Below, piece by piece: positions 1 to 8,805 of a DNA stretch of 19,375 bases (its first letter is position 1; every line of letters begins with the position of its first letter). The DNA is from Acanthaster planci (taxonomy: Eukaryota > Echinodermata > Asteroidea > Valvatida > Acanthasteridae): assembly GCF_001949145.1 (NCBI RefSeq), contig NW_019091599.1:93329-112703 (forward strand), in the 5' to 3' direction. The notes under the pieces are model-generated. The model was not told the origin of the DNA. It saw nothing but the letters and a program-made list of their open reading frames with translations, and made no database searches. The position numbers and the translations under genes are program-made.

Positions 1-58
1 GGAAACAAACAAAGGCCAATCACCATATATACAAGAGCCAGGGTATGCCTTCTTTCAC

Positions 59-124
59 CGTGTTCACTCGAGCGTGGGCCGAGAATAATAGCTGGAAAGC
101 CGCAAGTATGTCACTCAGAACATC
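59..124 (-). CDS. Possible internal exon of an unidentified gene (low confidence)
   Basis: On the minus strand an open segment reads DVLSDILAAFQLLFSAHARV and continues to NT. It is preceded by AG (ctagag) and followed by a plausible donor (gtgaaag), giving exactly 22 codons with phase 0 at both ends. The peptide looks helical and amphipathic, unlike the AT-rich noise around it. The frame also fits directly after the candidate exon at 370-464, which ends in phase 0. The polypyrimidine tract before the acceptor is weak. I do not recognise the protein family; it does not match the missing parts of QSOX. It could be chance coding potential. Confidence 0.25.
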
Positions 125-369
125 CTCTAGTTCATGGATTTTTAATAAGATAATATACAAAACCATTAATTTGACAATTGAAAAGGCAGCTTTTTCTCAA
201 TTTTACTCAAAGCAGTTAATTCAAAAATGAAATCAATAAGTGGAATGAAAACTGCAGTAAATTTTGTCCCTAATCAGCCAATCTTGTAAAATCACAAGCT
301 AGTTATATATGTGGACCTCAATAACTACCTCACAAGTGTTCTCAAGCTATGCCACAACAGGACACTCAC

Positions 370-464
370 TTTCAAAAGATCAAGCACAAACATGCCGGTG
401 CCAATATTTTCAGCAACCTGAACGCAAAACATGATTTCTGGTCCATTCATGTCAATGAGAACAG
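370..464 (-). CDS. Possible internal exon of an unidentified gene (low confidence)
   Basis: The minus strand reads IDMNGPEIMFCVQVAENIG and then TGMFVLDLLK, ending at a strong donor (AAA|gtgagt) in phase 0. Two acceptors are possible: after position 465 (attgag) or at 418-419 (tgcgttcag), the latter having the better pyrimidine run and giving a 16-codon phase 0-0 exon at 370-417. Upstream in frame there is a stop just beyond the outer acceptor, so the segment must be spliced if real. No family is recognised. With the segment at 59-124 it could be part of a gene lying downstream of QSOX on the same strand, or an unrecognised QSOX-distal gene. Confidence 0.28.
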
Positions 465-480
465 CTCAATGCTAAAAATA

Positions 481-1544
481 CTCTAGGTAGATACTACTAT
501 TACAAATGCATGAAACCGTGTGCAAGTCAACATGTTATCAAAATGATTCATTCAATTGGAGCCAATTCTTGAGCAGTGAGAACTGTAAAGGCACAAGTGG
601 AACTGATGACACCATTTTGAGGGTTCCAGAATTATAACAAGATAGGAATCTTTACTATTTATAACTATCAGTGCTGCAAACAAGTCCAAAGGCCGGGTGT
701 ATGTAATCAAAGAAAAACAGATCACATTATCCAGCAGGGTAAAAGAAGTGTGGGTTATTTACCCCTGAACTTGCCAAAGAGAAAATACCACTTCATACTG
801 AAAAATCCAACTCAATCCACATTTTTAATTCATATTTTAAATTCATCTTTTACTAGATAGGCCTAATGTGTACTTTTAATCTATTTTATCTTACTAGACT
901 GTGATTTTTGTGTTGATTCCACTGTTCCAGTGTTTCTAATGCTTTCTAAGACCCTCTATTAGTTTGTTTATATCCTTTGTACCCCCCTCCATCCACCCAT
1001 TTTCCCTCCTCTTCCTCCTCCCCATTTTTCCACCTTCCTGTATTTGTGTTCCTCCATCTTTCCCTTCATTACAATTTTATCCCATCGTCATTTTAATTTT
1101 GAATCCGTAAAATGTGTATTGTTGTAATTCCTGTAACTGCGTGTATCTATAATCTTTTGGTATTTTTAGGTTGAATATTTTAATATGTGTTTTAATGCTA
1201 ATCTTATATTGTACACTGGGGAGGTAATTTTCGTGCGTTTTATGTCCTAATCATGCAATAAATATTTGAATCTGGCATCTGGAATCAGGTACAGTTTCTT
1301 GGAATGTTGACAAGTCCATTAATCCGCCATCTATAAAGTCACACTGCAGACTTCCACAAACCTCTGCAATACGACTGCCTGAGTGGACTTTTAGCCATCA
1401 ACTGTTTATTAAGAAACTGTGTAATCAAACTTGTACAATCTTATGGTATTTTGATCCAAACAAACACAAAACAGTCCTGGTTCAGATGCTACAATGATTT
1501 AAGGAGAGGCTGTTGCATGCATGCACATGTACATGTGTGTGGTG
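481..1544. other. Non-coding AT-rich stretch with pyrimidine tract and poly(A) signal
   Basis: No supportable gene. Positions 981-1060 form a C/T-rich plus-strand tract, and an AATAAA sits at 1257-1262 within a T-rich context. Together they resemble the 3' end of a transcript or of a LINE copy on the plus strand, but no coding frame precedes them. Alternating purine/pyrimidine sequence (tgcatgcatgcacatgtaca) occurs around 1513-1533. Confidence 0.35.
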
Positions 1545-1798
1545 AAGATTTATTATTTATTTACATCTGTTCATACCACAGTGTACTTAGTGCCAATTAC
1601 AGGATGAAGTGACATTTAAGAAGACAATGAAGAATTGTTCAGTTTTAGAGGAGGGAGGAAAACCCCAGATAAATATGCCAGGGAACCCCCCCCCCATCAG
1701 ACAGGGGCTGCAAACTCAATCCACATACTAAGTGGGATTTGAACCCGGGTCACAGAGGTGAAAGGCCAGGAAAGAGCCACTACACCCACCTGACTCCC
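1545..1798 (-). mobile_element. tRNA-derived SINE
   Basis: Read on the minus strand, the element starts near GGGAGTCAGGTGGGTGTAGT at about 1798. An A-box-like TGGGTGTAGTGG lies at 1777-1788 and a B-box-like GGGTTCAAATCCC at 1734-1746, spaced as in a tRNA-type RNA polymerase III promoter. A body follows containing TGGGGTTTTCCTCCC-type sequence, and the copy ends in an A-rich tail (AAATAAATAATAAAT, about 1547-1562). This layout (tRNA-like head, unrelated body, A-rich tail) is that of a tRNA-derived SINE. A run of C at 1686-1695 lies in the body. The exact ends and target-site duplication were not resolved. A true tRNA gene is excluded because no acceptor stem or anticodon arm closes. Confidence 0.72.
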
Positions 1799-1829
1799 AT
1801 TTCATGATCCATCAAAAGCCCCCTACTAC

Positions 1830-2250
1830 AAATGGCCTATTCAAACCAATTGATTTTTGAATTGAATTTAACTGGAATGAATTGGTTCCAATTGGCAATC
1901 AATTGGTGCTCAATTGGTTTCAGTTGGTATGTTTTCTCTCCCATTTTTCCCCCCCATCAATTGGAGATTTCAAATTGGACACAATTGGTTTCAAATGGCA
2001 TTTTTTTCTTCGCTATTCATTTTCCCCAATCAATTGAAATTTCAAATGGGAATCAAGTGGTTCAAATTGGTATGCTTTATCTGATTGTTTTCCTCAATCA
2101 AATGGAGTTTCAAATGGGACTCAACTGGTTTGAATTGGTAATGAAATGGTTTCAACTGATTCTTTGGTTGGTTACAATTGGATTGTGAATTGGCTTTCAA
2201 ATGGTGTCACTTGGTTTGAAATGGTCCAACCGAGAAAGGGTCCAAATTTA
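1830..2250. repeat. Degenerate AATTGG-rich tandem repeat, about 70-bp unit
   Basis: The stretch is built from variants of AATTGG, AAATGG and CAATTG. The phrase (c)aaaTTGGTATG recurs at 1924, 1995, 2067 and 2135, spacings of 71, 72 and 68 bp, and each unit also carries a T/C-rich middle and a CAATC(A)AATTGGA-like segment. The 118-codon open frame at 1832-2188 arises from the repeat and shows no domain, so I do not call it a gene. The array passes into a 22-bp array to the right. Confidence 0.75.
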
Positions 2251-2325
2251 CTATTCTTACCAACTGAACCCAATTGGATTCCAATTGATTACAAGGAAAA
2301 GCAATTGGTTTTGGAATTGATTATT

Positions 2326-2459
2326 GAATTGGTAAGTGAATTGGATCCAATTCAACATACGTGAATTGGATTCAATGGGTAAGAGAATTGGATCCAATGG
2401 GTATGTGAATTGCAACCCATGGGTAAGTGAATTGGTCTCTATAGGTAAATGAATTGGAC
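2326..2459. repeat. 22-bp tandem repeat (GTGAATTGG family)
   Basis: The TGAATTGG phase recurs at 2337, 2362, 2384, 2406, 2428 and 2450: one spacing of 25 bp and then four of exactly 22 bp. The approximate unit is GTGAATTGGATCCAATGGG followed by TAA. Units differ at several bases, so the array is old or evolving. It uses the same AATTGG and CAATTG words as the about 70-bp repeat on its left, which suggests a common origin. A perfect 16-bp palindrome, GAATTGGATCCAATTC, spans 2338-2353. Confidence 0.8.
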
Positions 2460-3389
2460 ATTTTCAGTTGGGTCCTCATATCAATGAATACTGATCCACC
2501 TTAAGCCATATCACCCAGGAAAAGGTTTCGGTTGCTGGCAGTTTGCCACGGTTTCTGACACAGGATGGCACACACATTTTCTCCGGACAGTCTTGTCACT
2601 CTCATTCATTTACCATGGCAATTCCAAAAATTCCTGAAAATAGATGGCAGTGGCAAGTATTTGTGTGTGGGAAGTGGGACAGCACGATGTGCTTAGTCTG
2701 CCTGCATCTATGGGTAGATGTTACAAGAGGGTGTATTTTCATTAAAATGAATAATTAGTATTTCAGGGCCAGCCTCTCTATTCTTGGTATGTCCTAGTGA
2801 ATATGTTGATTGGATTGATTTTTGGGGTGTGGTATTTCAAATAAGGCTGTAGTGGGAAAGTGTTGCAAGAATTTTGTGGGCTTTTATTTTACACAACATA
2901 CAGAGGGCTTTTGGGCAGTTCTTAGTGCATTTGGACTGACAACATTTGCTTGTCAGTTTGTGCTAGAGACAGCTCGGTGGTGCTGTAGCACATATTAGCA
3001 GGGCATTAACTCAAGTCAATTTCATTTTGGGAAAATTTATTCTCTAAAAATGAGGATAGCCAAGAGAAACCCCAAACTCCAAGTTACTTAGAACCCGGTA
3101 TGTGACAGCAGACAATCCATTTGTTGCACAGTAGTGGGCACCATGTCAGTATGGTTGGGTGATTTGGATTTTTGCTGTATAGCTCAATAAGAAGAGATAA
3201 TTTGGGTGGTCCTACAAAAGATTCTCAGGCCTCTTTTCACAAAGTCACTGTAGAAACAAGTGATCATAACCATTTTTTTCTTTCCCTAACCTACCCAGAC
3301 AAGTCACAAAACTCCAGTATCTAGTTAGAAAAATCACGTATAGACTGCACCTATTCTTCAGAAAGACGTTAGCAACAGAGCAACCACAA
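2460..3389. other. No gene seen
   Basis: A non-coding stretch of mixed composition. An open frame of 71 codons at 2543-2758 has no recognisable motif and no splice or initiation context that supports it. The right part may include the decayed 5' end of the hAT-like element that follows. Confidence 0.4.
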
Positions 3390-4213
3390 AACAGTCTTCC
3401 ACAACCAAAACTATTCGAGTTTCAGAATGAGTTTCTATGGCTGAAGCCAGTGTTGGCATTCACAGCGAACATTCTCTGCCACTCACTTTGGTGCTTGAAT
3501 TTATTTCATTAACCTAACAACTTTCCAAGGATGAAGATGCTTTAGACTCACTGAGTGTAGACTGCACTTAAGCGTCATACAAACTGAAGTATGAACTCTG
3601 AAAATCCTTCACATAAGAGCTGGTGGAAGATCTCAAGTCAATCCTATTTTCACTAAATATTGATGAGGCCACCAGAAAAACAAATCATTGAGTTATTTCA
3701 GTTCTGGTCAGCTACTTTTGCCCTAAGCCACAAGAAGTAGTGGTGAAACATCTGGCCTCATTCACAGCAATAAAAGCAGTCCTTAATTTAAAAGGATTTT
3801 CAATTTTAAAGTACGTTACAATTCACATTACTGTGCATAAAAGATGTGCAGAAAATACTCAAATCTCAGTAGAATGGCATGAGCACTATAGTCTTGCTTT
3901 CATGGCCCAACGGTTGAAAGCTTCTTTAGTGTTATGAACAATATCCTTGACAGCAGAAAATTACAGATGCAGGTGACTATCTTTTCTGCCATTCAGCCCA
4001 TCAAATATCAACTCAAGAGTCACAACAAGGCTGCTCTTCAGTTTATCTCCTCACCAGATTACTTACATGAAAGAGTTAACCCCACTCTCCGCAAGAATAC
4101 GAAAAGAACTTGTAAGTGGTACCAAGACGGAAAAAATCAAGCTTCTGGTAAAATAGAAAGGAACAGAAGAGATATTGGAATGAGCCAGTTTGTTATTTCA
4201 ACAGCGCATGCCT
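3390..4213 (+). pseudogene. hAT-like transposase relic, multiple stops and internal deletion
   Basis: Two blocks on the plus strand read as a decayed transposase. Block 1 stays in one frame from about 3390 to 3795 with stops at 3428, 3515, 3569, 3599, 3614 and 3689; it contains QLSKDEDALDSLSV, ELVEDLKSILFSLNIDEAT and EVVVKHLASF, resembling the central region of hAT-like transposases where an Asp lies in FSLNIDEAT. Block 2 starts at 3901 in a different frame with HGPTVESFFSVMNNILDSRK and runs to the stop at 4213-4215; VESFFSVMN corresponds to the C-terminal dimerisation motif of hAT proteins (VERxFS type). The usual 200-300 residues between the blocks are missing. Terminal inverted repeats and target duplications were not located. 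Family-level placement within hAT-like elements is tentative; a domesticated relative is less likely given the stops. Confidence 0.6.
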
Positions 4214-4215
4214 AA

Positions 4216-6362
4216 AATGAAGCATATTTGTGATCATTTTCGACATGTGTGCGAGGTCTGCCCAATCTTGCTTTGTTCCAAAATGACCTTGCTTGTTTGA
4301 AATGCTGAACTAGCTCATTAATATCCCTACTGAGTCTACACCCATGTCCAAGGCTCAAGCAAAGGAAGAACTTTCTGCTTCTGCATCAAGAGCAAAAAAA
4401 AGAATGAGACTAAGGAAAGGGAAAGATGCTGGTCGGACAGTTTTTAATAATTTTTGTATGGAGTTACTCTGCTCTATTTTGCCCTTGGCAAAGTATAAGG
4501 AAAAGTTCACTGTAATTGTACATTTTTTTCTGTACTTTAATATCACTGAATAATACAGATATATAGTTAATTTCAAGTGAGTCACATAAATAAAACCATG
4601 ATTTATAAAGGTTACAAACTTAAGTTTTATGCAATATCTCTCAAATTTTTTGTTCATGTTGCTGTATAGTTGAAACTACCCTAAGGGGAGGGGCTACGTT
4701 TACCCAGCGAAATGTTGTGACTCGCAATTTCCAAGTTTTCCTCTTTGTTGGCACTCATTCACATGCCTGTATATATGAACAAACATGTTCCCCTGTTCCC
4801 ACCCACTGTGCCCATCGATAAGCCACTCTTAATGACAGTTGTTCTGTGATGTCAAAGATAATATTGTGCTACATAGAACTGGCAGACAATGGAAGGCTTA
4901 TTCAACCAGCTATTTTTTAAGCAGATGTTTTTAGCTGCTTTTATTGGACAGGGTTGGGACAAGCTCAATAAAGTCCAATCCAGGCCTACAAATGAAGCTT
5001 GCAACCATGCAACCAAGGCTTGTCTTTGAAGTTTCAAAAAAAATTGGTTCAAATGGGTTGCAAAGAAAGCTTTCGACTTAGCGAGGTCAATAAAATTGTT
5101 TACATTAGCCAAAATTTCAGTTTGTCAGTGTTTGTTTTTAAAAATCTGTACAATTCAGTAGGGACAGATGAGTTGTGTTTCTTCTAACCGGAAGTAATGC
5201 CGACAGGAGGTAACAATGCGAGCAGGGATACAGTGTACATGTATAAGCATGTTTGAGTTTCTATTGTGTTTGAATTCACCTATCTCTAAACTTCCAGTCA
5301 CTCTAAAATCAATAAGTAACACTAATGAACAACTACCAATACAAGCAAATGTTAATAACGTAAGATCCATAAGATTACAAAATATAAAAATAACATACAA
5401 ACACATATTTTCATCAAAATTGTAAAACGTACAGTAGAATACAGCTATGATGACCACCACATCAAAACAGTTGGGTATATCAACATCTCCCTTGGCTCTT
5501 GAATTTTTACCAAACATTAAAAATTTGCTTTAAGAGACATGTTTAGGACAGAGGCTACTAAGATGAAAGTTGAGGAATATTGCACATATGATGGAACAAT
5601 GGCCAATGTGTGGCATGGGGGGGGGTCGGTATTGTTCATGAGTAGTCCACATTGCATGTATGTGTTTGTGTCCACAGGCAGCCATGTAGACGAGATGCTG
5701 AGTACATGTGTGCAACACTGCCGACTTTGGTGTTGAAAACTTTGCATGATAATCATAACAAAGCCAGGAAATTTGAACTAAAAAAAAATCAACAGAACAG
5801 AACATAAATACGCAGATAAACATAGACCAAAGCATTTGTTATCCAATTTGCTAAAGTCTTTGATAAATTTCTTGGTACTTTCAATCTTTTTAAAAAGCTT
5901 GCTGAAAATTTCATAGCCAACTTCAGACACAACATTTGTATTTGCCTCCAGTGGTACTGTATTAAAAGGGGTCACATTGTGGTCCATAATTATAGTGCCA
6001 TTTTACCAATGGAAACCAATGTCACCGGTGTAACTAACTGGTAGGAAATTTGTTGTTGGTGGTTTAAAAAAGGTTTTCTTCAATTAGAGCCAAAAACAAG
6101 GGTCAGTCGGTAATGACAGCCCACAAAAATAATAACGGATGCCCTTATTCCATTTAGAAAAAGTCAGTGAGAATCATTACCTAGAAATACAACATTAAAA
6201 AGAGGAAACGAAAGGGAGAGAATCTGAGCACTTCCAATTGCGATGCATGTTTGGTCTTTGGCTAAACAATTCTACAACAATGTCAATAGGTGACATACAT
6301 ACATGAAATTCAATCAGCTCCTCATAAAAGACAAGACATTTCATACATGTGAATATACTCAC
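4216..6362. other. No gene established; probable QSOX intron or 3' flank
   Basis: AT-rich sequence without a supportable gene. Open frames at 5155-5517, 5530-5835 and 5778-5987 on the minus strand lack recognisable domains. A good acceptor (ttttttttag) precedes 5777 on the minus strand and is considered as a possible next QSOX exon, but the similarity is weak. Simple repeats include a G9 run at about 5617-5625. Confidence 0.4.
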
Positions 6363-6492
6363 TTTGTTTAATACAGCAATATATGCCTGAAGGGCACTCA
6401 TAGCATCAGCTTTTATCAGTTTCTGCAAGGCAACTTCATACCGCAGTGAATAAATCAATGTAGATTCCAAATCTTCCATGTAAACAACCAAT
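6363..6492 (-). CDS. QSOX1: QSOX sulfhydryl oxidase, exon encoding start of helix-rich region
   Basis: The exon encodes LVVYMEDLESTLIYSLRYEV followed by a helical segment ending AYIAVLNK. This matches the highly conserved segment of quiescin sulfhydryl oxidases in which YM-DLES-L-Y-LR-EV begins the helix-rich region after the second thioredoxin-like domain. The acceptor is ctgtag at 6493-6498 and the donor AACAAA|gtgagt. The exon is 130 nt; its first base completes an AGA codon begun in the exon at 7469-7604 and it ends in phase 0. QSOX enzymes oxidise thiols to disulfides in secretory compartments, passing electrons through an Erv/ALR FAD domain to oxygen. The paralogue number cannot be judged from a fragment. 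Confidence 0.9.
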
Positions 6493-6856
6493 CTACAGGG
6501 TAGGATAAACAAAAAAAATTTGTAACACTTACTGTGTTACTTGCATCTCACTTCCTCTCACCCCAACTTAAAATGGGAAATATGGGCGACAAGCATTTGC
6601 ATAAATTTTTTCCCCCCACAAGATTCCAACAATGTTGAAGCAGTGGTTATGACACCACATTGGTGCTTCCTTGGGATTTCACACTTCAACTCTGCCTATT
6701 AAGGTATAAGTGGTTGAATTGGTCACAATGACTGTCTTTCTTCTCACAGGTATTAATTTACTTATCATACATCCCCATCACACATCCTTACTGATTGAAC
6801 CTGCACAGATTCATTCACATATTTTGGGCTTGAATGCTCCAAACCACAAGACTTAA
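6493..6856. other. QSOX intron, left part
   Basis: Intronic sequence between QSOX exons on the minus strand; it contains the polypyrimidine tract and acceptor for the exon ending at 6492. The intron (6493-7468) is 976 bp and also contains the MITE at 6857-6986. No other feature is seen. Confidence 0.6.
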
Positions 6857-6986
6857 GCCCAGTTCATACTTCACACGAAAGCGAAGCGAATTTCAAGACA
6901 TAAACAATTAAAGTTCCATTGTGACATTGATTTTTCCCTGACAAATTCGCCTCGCATTCACTTTCGTCTGAAGTATGAACTAGCCC
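6857..6986. mobile_element. 130-bp MITE with terminal inverted repeats and TAA target duplication
   Basis: The left end GCCCAGTTCATACTTCACAC and the inverse complement of the right end GGGCTAGTTCATACTTCAGA match over AGTTCATACTTCA, and the similarity continues through ACGAAAG and into GCGAATTT, a terminal inverted repeat of roughly 40 bp with a small gap. TAA flanks both sides (6854-6856 and 6987-6989). Size, lack of coding capacity, long inverted repeats and a 3-bp TWA-type duplication fit a non-autonomous PIF/Harbinger-type element. A Harbinger-like transposase fragment lies at 10945-11200, but nothing proves that it belongs to the same family. Confidence 0.82.
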
Positions 6987-7468
6987 TAATGCAATCCACA
7001 TAAAAAGCATGCATCTGATTTTACATATGATGATTATCTATACTTTTGTTATTTTTTTAAGGGGGAAAATAAATCGATTTATTCATGATGCAGTTGTACG
7101 TTATGGCAAGAAATGTTGCAAACAACTTCAAAATTCCCAACTTCTATGTAAAACATGCACTTACATTTACAATTATTCCAACAGAAATACTTGAGTTCAA
7201 AAATAAACACCACGCAACAAAAATGCTTCAGTCACATAGTCAGATTAATTATATAAGCAGTTCTGTCTTTGTGATGAATGCATGGAAAGGAAATAAACCC
7301 AAAGACATCAGCCAACATGCAGGGGTAACATTAAACAGCAGAACAAACAATCAGTCCATTTATGTGTGCAAGTAATTAATTTGGTTTTGATTGGGTTCAT
7401 TGGAGAACAAATACCGAGAAAGCCCCAATAATGAACACCACTGCAAAACAAACTTACATCTTTCTTAC
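6987..7468. other. QSOX intron, right part
   Basis: Intronic sequence between the MITE and the donor of the upstream QSOX exon. The plus-strand open frames at 7009-7194 and 7085-7375 have no recognisable motif and are taken as chance. Confidence 0.6.
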
Positions 7469-7604
7469 CTTGCTACAGCTCTTCTTGAGGTATGATTAAC
7501 AAATTGCTCGATGTTTTTGTCCACTTCATGATGTGGTGTTTTTCTCAAATTATCATCAGGTCCATTCATCACATTTCTTTCCTGTTCCTGTCCATTTAAG
7601 GTTT
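7469..7604 (-). CDS. QSOX1: QSOX sulfhydryl oxidase, linker exon
   Basis: The 136-nt minus-strand exon encodes a charged, poorly conserved linker that includes NGQEQERNVMNGPDDN and ends VNHTSRRAVAR. Its position between the second thioredoxin-like domain and the helix-rich region is the variable part of QSOX proteins, so identification rests on the splice frame rather than similarity. The donor is GCAAG|gtaaga at 7463-7468 and the proposed acceptor is acatgtag, directly after a T-rich tract. The exon begins with two bases that complete a GAA codon started in the exon at 13375-13451 and ends with two bases (AG) completed by the exon at 6363-6492. An N-glycosylation sequon (NHT) is present, plausible for a secretory-pathway enzyme. 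An alternative acceptor at aatggacag would shorten it. Confidence 0.75.
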
Positions 7605-8277
7605 CTACATGTTGTCATTTCATATGGAGAAAAAAAAAGTAAATTGACGTTGAATGTGCTTAAAGGTAGAGTACTGAAATCATCTAAAGTCTAATGCCAC
7701 AAACTCTATGTAAGAATACATGTTCTATGAGTGTGACCTCGTATGACAGCTGCATTGTGGTTGCAGAGCTATATTAAAATTAAGGTGTTTATGCTTACAA
7801 GGCTAGTTAATATTGCTAAATATTCTATGAACCATAGTGCACCTTCTATTGGTCCACCCAAGGCCTTTTTCTTCGCACTTTTTGCTTATGGATGTATCTT
7901 TTGACCTTATCTATATTCATCGAGCATTCAATGTTGCTAAAGCTGATCAGTGTTATCCTGATCAACCGCAAAGTCTTGTACTGTATCATACTTTTATCTC
8001 ATATCTTTTTGTGTCACAATTCTGTTTTGTGAAAAAGTTACATTTTATGTTGGTTTTTATGCTACAACGTCACTTTCTGGGGCCGCCCTGTTGAAAGAGC
8101 CATCAGGATGCAGATCACTCTCCACAGCCAGAACAGTCAAACCCACCAGTCTACTATGCTATCCAGGGCCCTCTGCACCAGCCACCTCTGTGAGCCAGGT
8201 CACGCAACCCTCACCGCTTGGTGGCCTGCAACTAACCCACGGACACTACCGCTACGTCTACTGCCACAGTGAATTTC
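7605..8277. other. QSOX intron segment; no gene seen
   Basis: The left part of the 5770-bp QSOX intron (7605-13374). A short T-rich tract next to 7605 serves as the polypyrimidine tract of the acceptor on the minus strand. GC content rises sharply from about 8080, where the gag-like relic region begins. Confidence 0.5.
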
Positions 8278-8805
8278 TCCACAGGCTCTCCAGGCAAGCA
8301 TAGTCCTCCACCAAGAAAATCACGTCTGTCCAAGCACCAGGACTCCACCTCTCTCGCCACGGCTTTCCAGGCTCTTTTGGACATTCTCTCCAGCCGGGTC
8401 AGCCAACTGCAGCAGAATTAATCCCCTGCCACCTCGGCCCCAGATCCAGACTCACTCCTGTCCATGCCGCCGCCCTAGCCCTCCCCCACAGGAGAACCCT
8501 GCCTATGCCGGGCAGGCCTCGGCCTTCAACACTGGTTTGGATGCCCCCCTTGCAACCGTTCACCATGCCTCTCAATCGGCTCTGCCTCTGGCCTAACAAA
8601 CCCGAGGAGACTCACATCGCTCCCTTTGGACATCCATGAATTCTCTTGGAAAGGCATCGACTCCATGGTTAGCCTCACCCCTGCCATGTCCTGTCTCTAC
8701 ATTCTCCAGCATGACATGATCCAAGTCTTGGGACTCCCTACACTGTGTCCAATCAAACTCTATCTGCAGGCACTCTTCTGCCCCAGCCAGGACCCAATAA
8801 ACTAG
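8278..8805 (+). pseudogene. GC-rich gag-like retrotransposon relic
   Basis: A plus-strand frame of 175 codons runs from about 8278 to the stop at 8803-8805 with only two internal stops (TAA 8419, TAG 8476). It encodes SPGKHSPPPRKSRLSKHQDS, then a helical stretch (LATAFQALLDILSSRVSQLQ), a proline/serine-rich segment and LPLDIHEFSWKGIDSMVSLT. A basic/proline-rich start, a short coiled-coil-like helix and a segment of the type LPxxIxEfIWKGxYIDf are what I associate with gag-like proteins of DIRS/Ngaro-type retrotransposons. The match is by general pattern only. The GC-rich composition (extending left to about 8080) contrasts with the intron around it and resembles 17410-18360. The element would be in antisense to QSOX. 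Confidence 0.4.

Noticed and set aside
1734-1788. Possible tRNA gene on the minus strand
   Set aside because: A- and B-box-like sequences are present, but acceptor and anticodon stems do not form and a SINE body and A-rich tail follow.
1832-2188. 118-codon open frame
   Set aside because: It is produced by the AATTGG repeat; the residues follow the repeat units and no domain is seen.
5155-5517. 120-codon minus-strand frame with hydrophobic stretches
   Set aside because: The hydrophobicity comes from T-rich codons in AT-rich DNA; no family motif or splice context was found.
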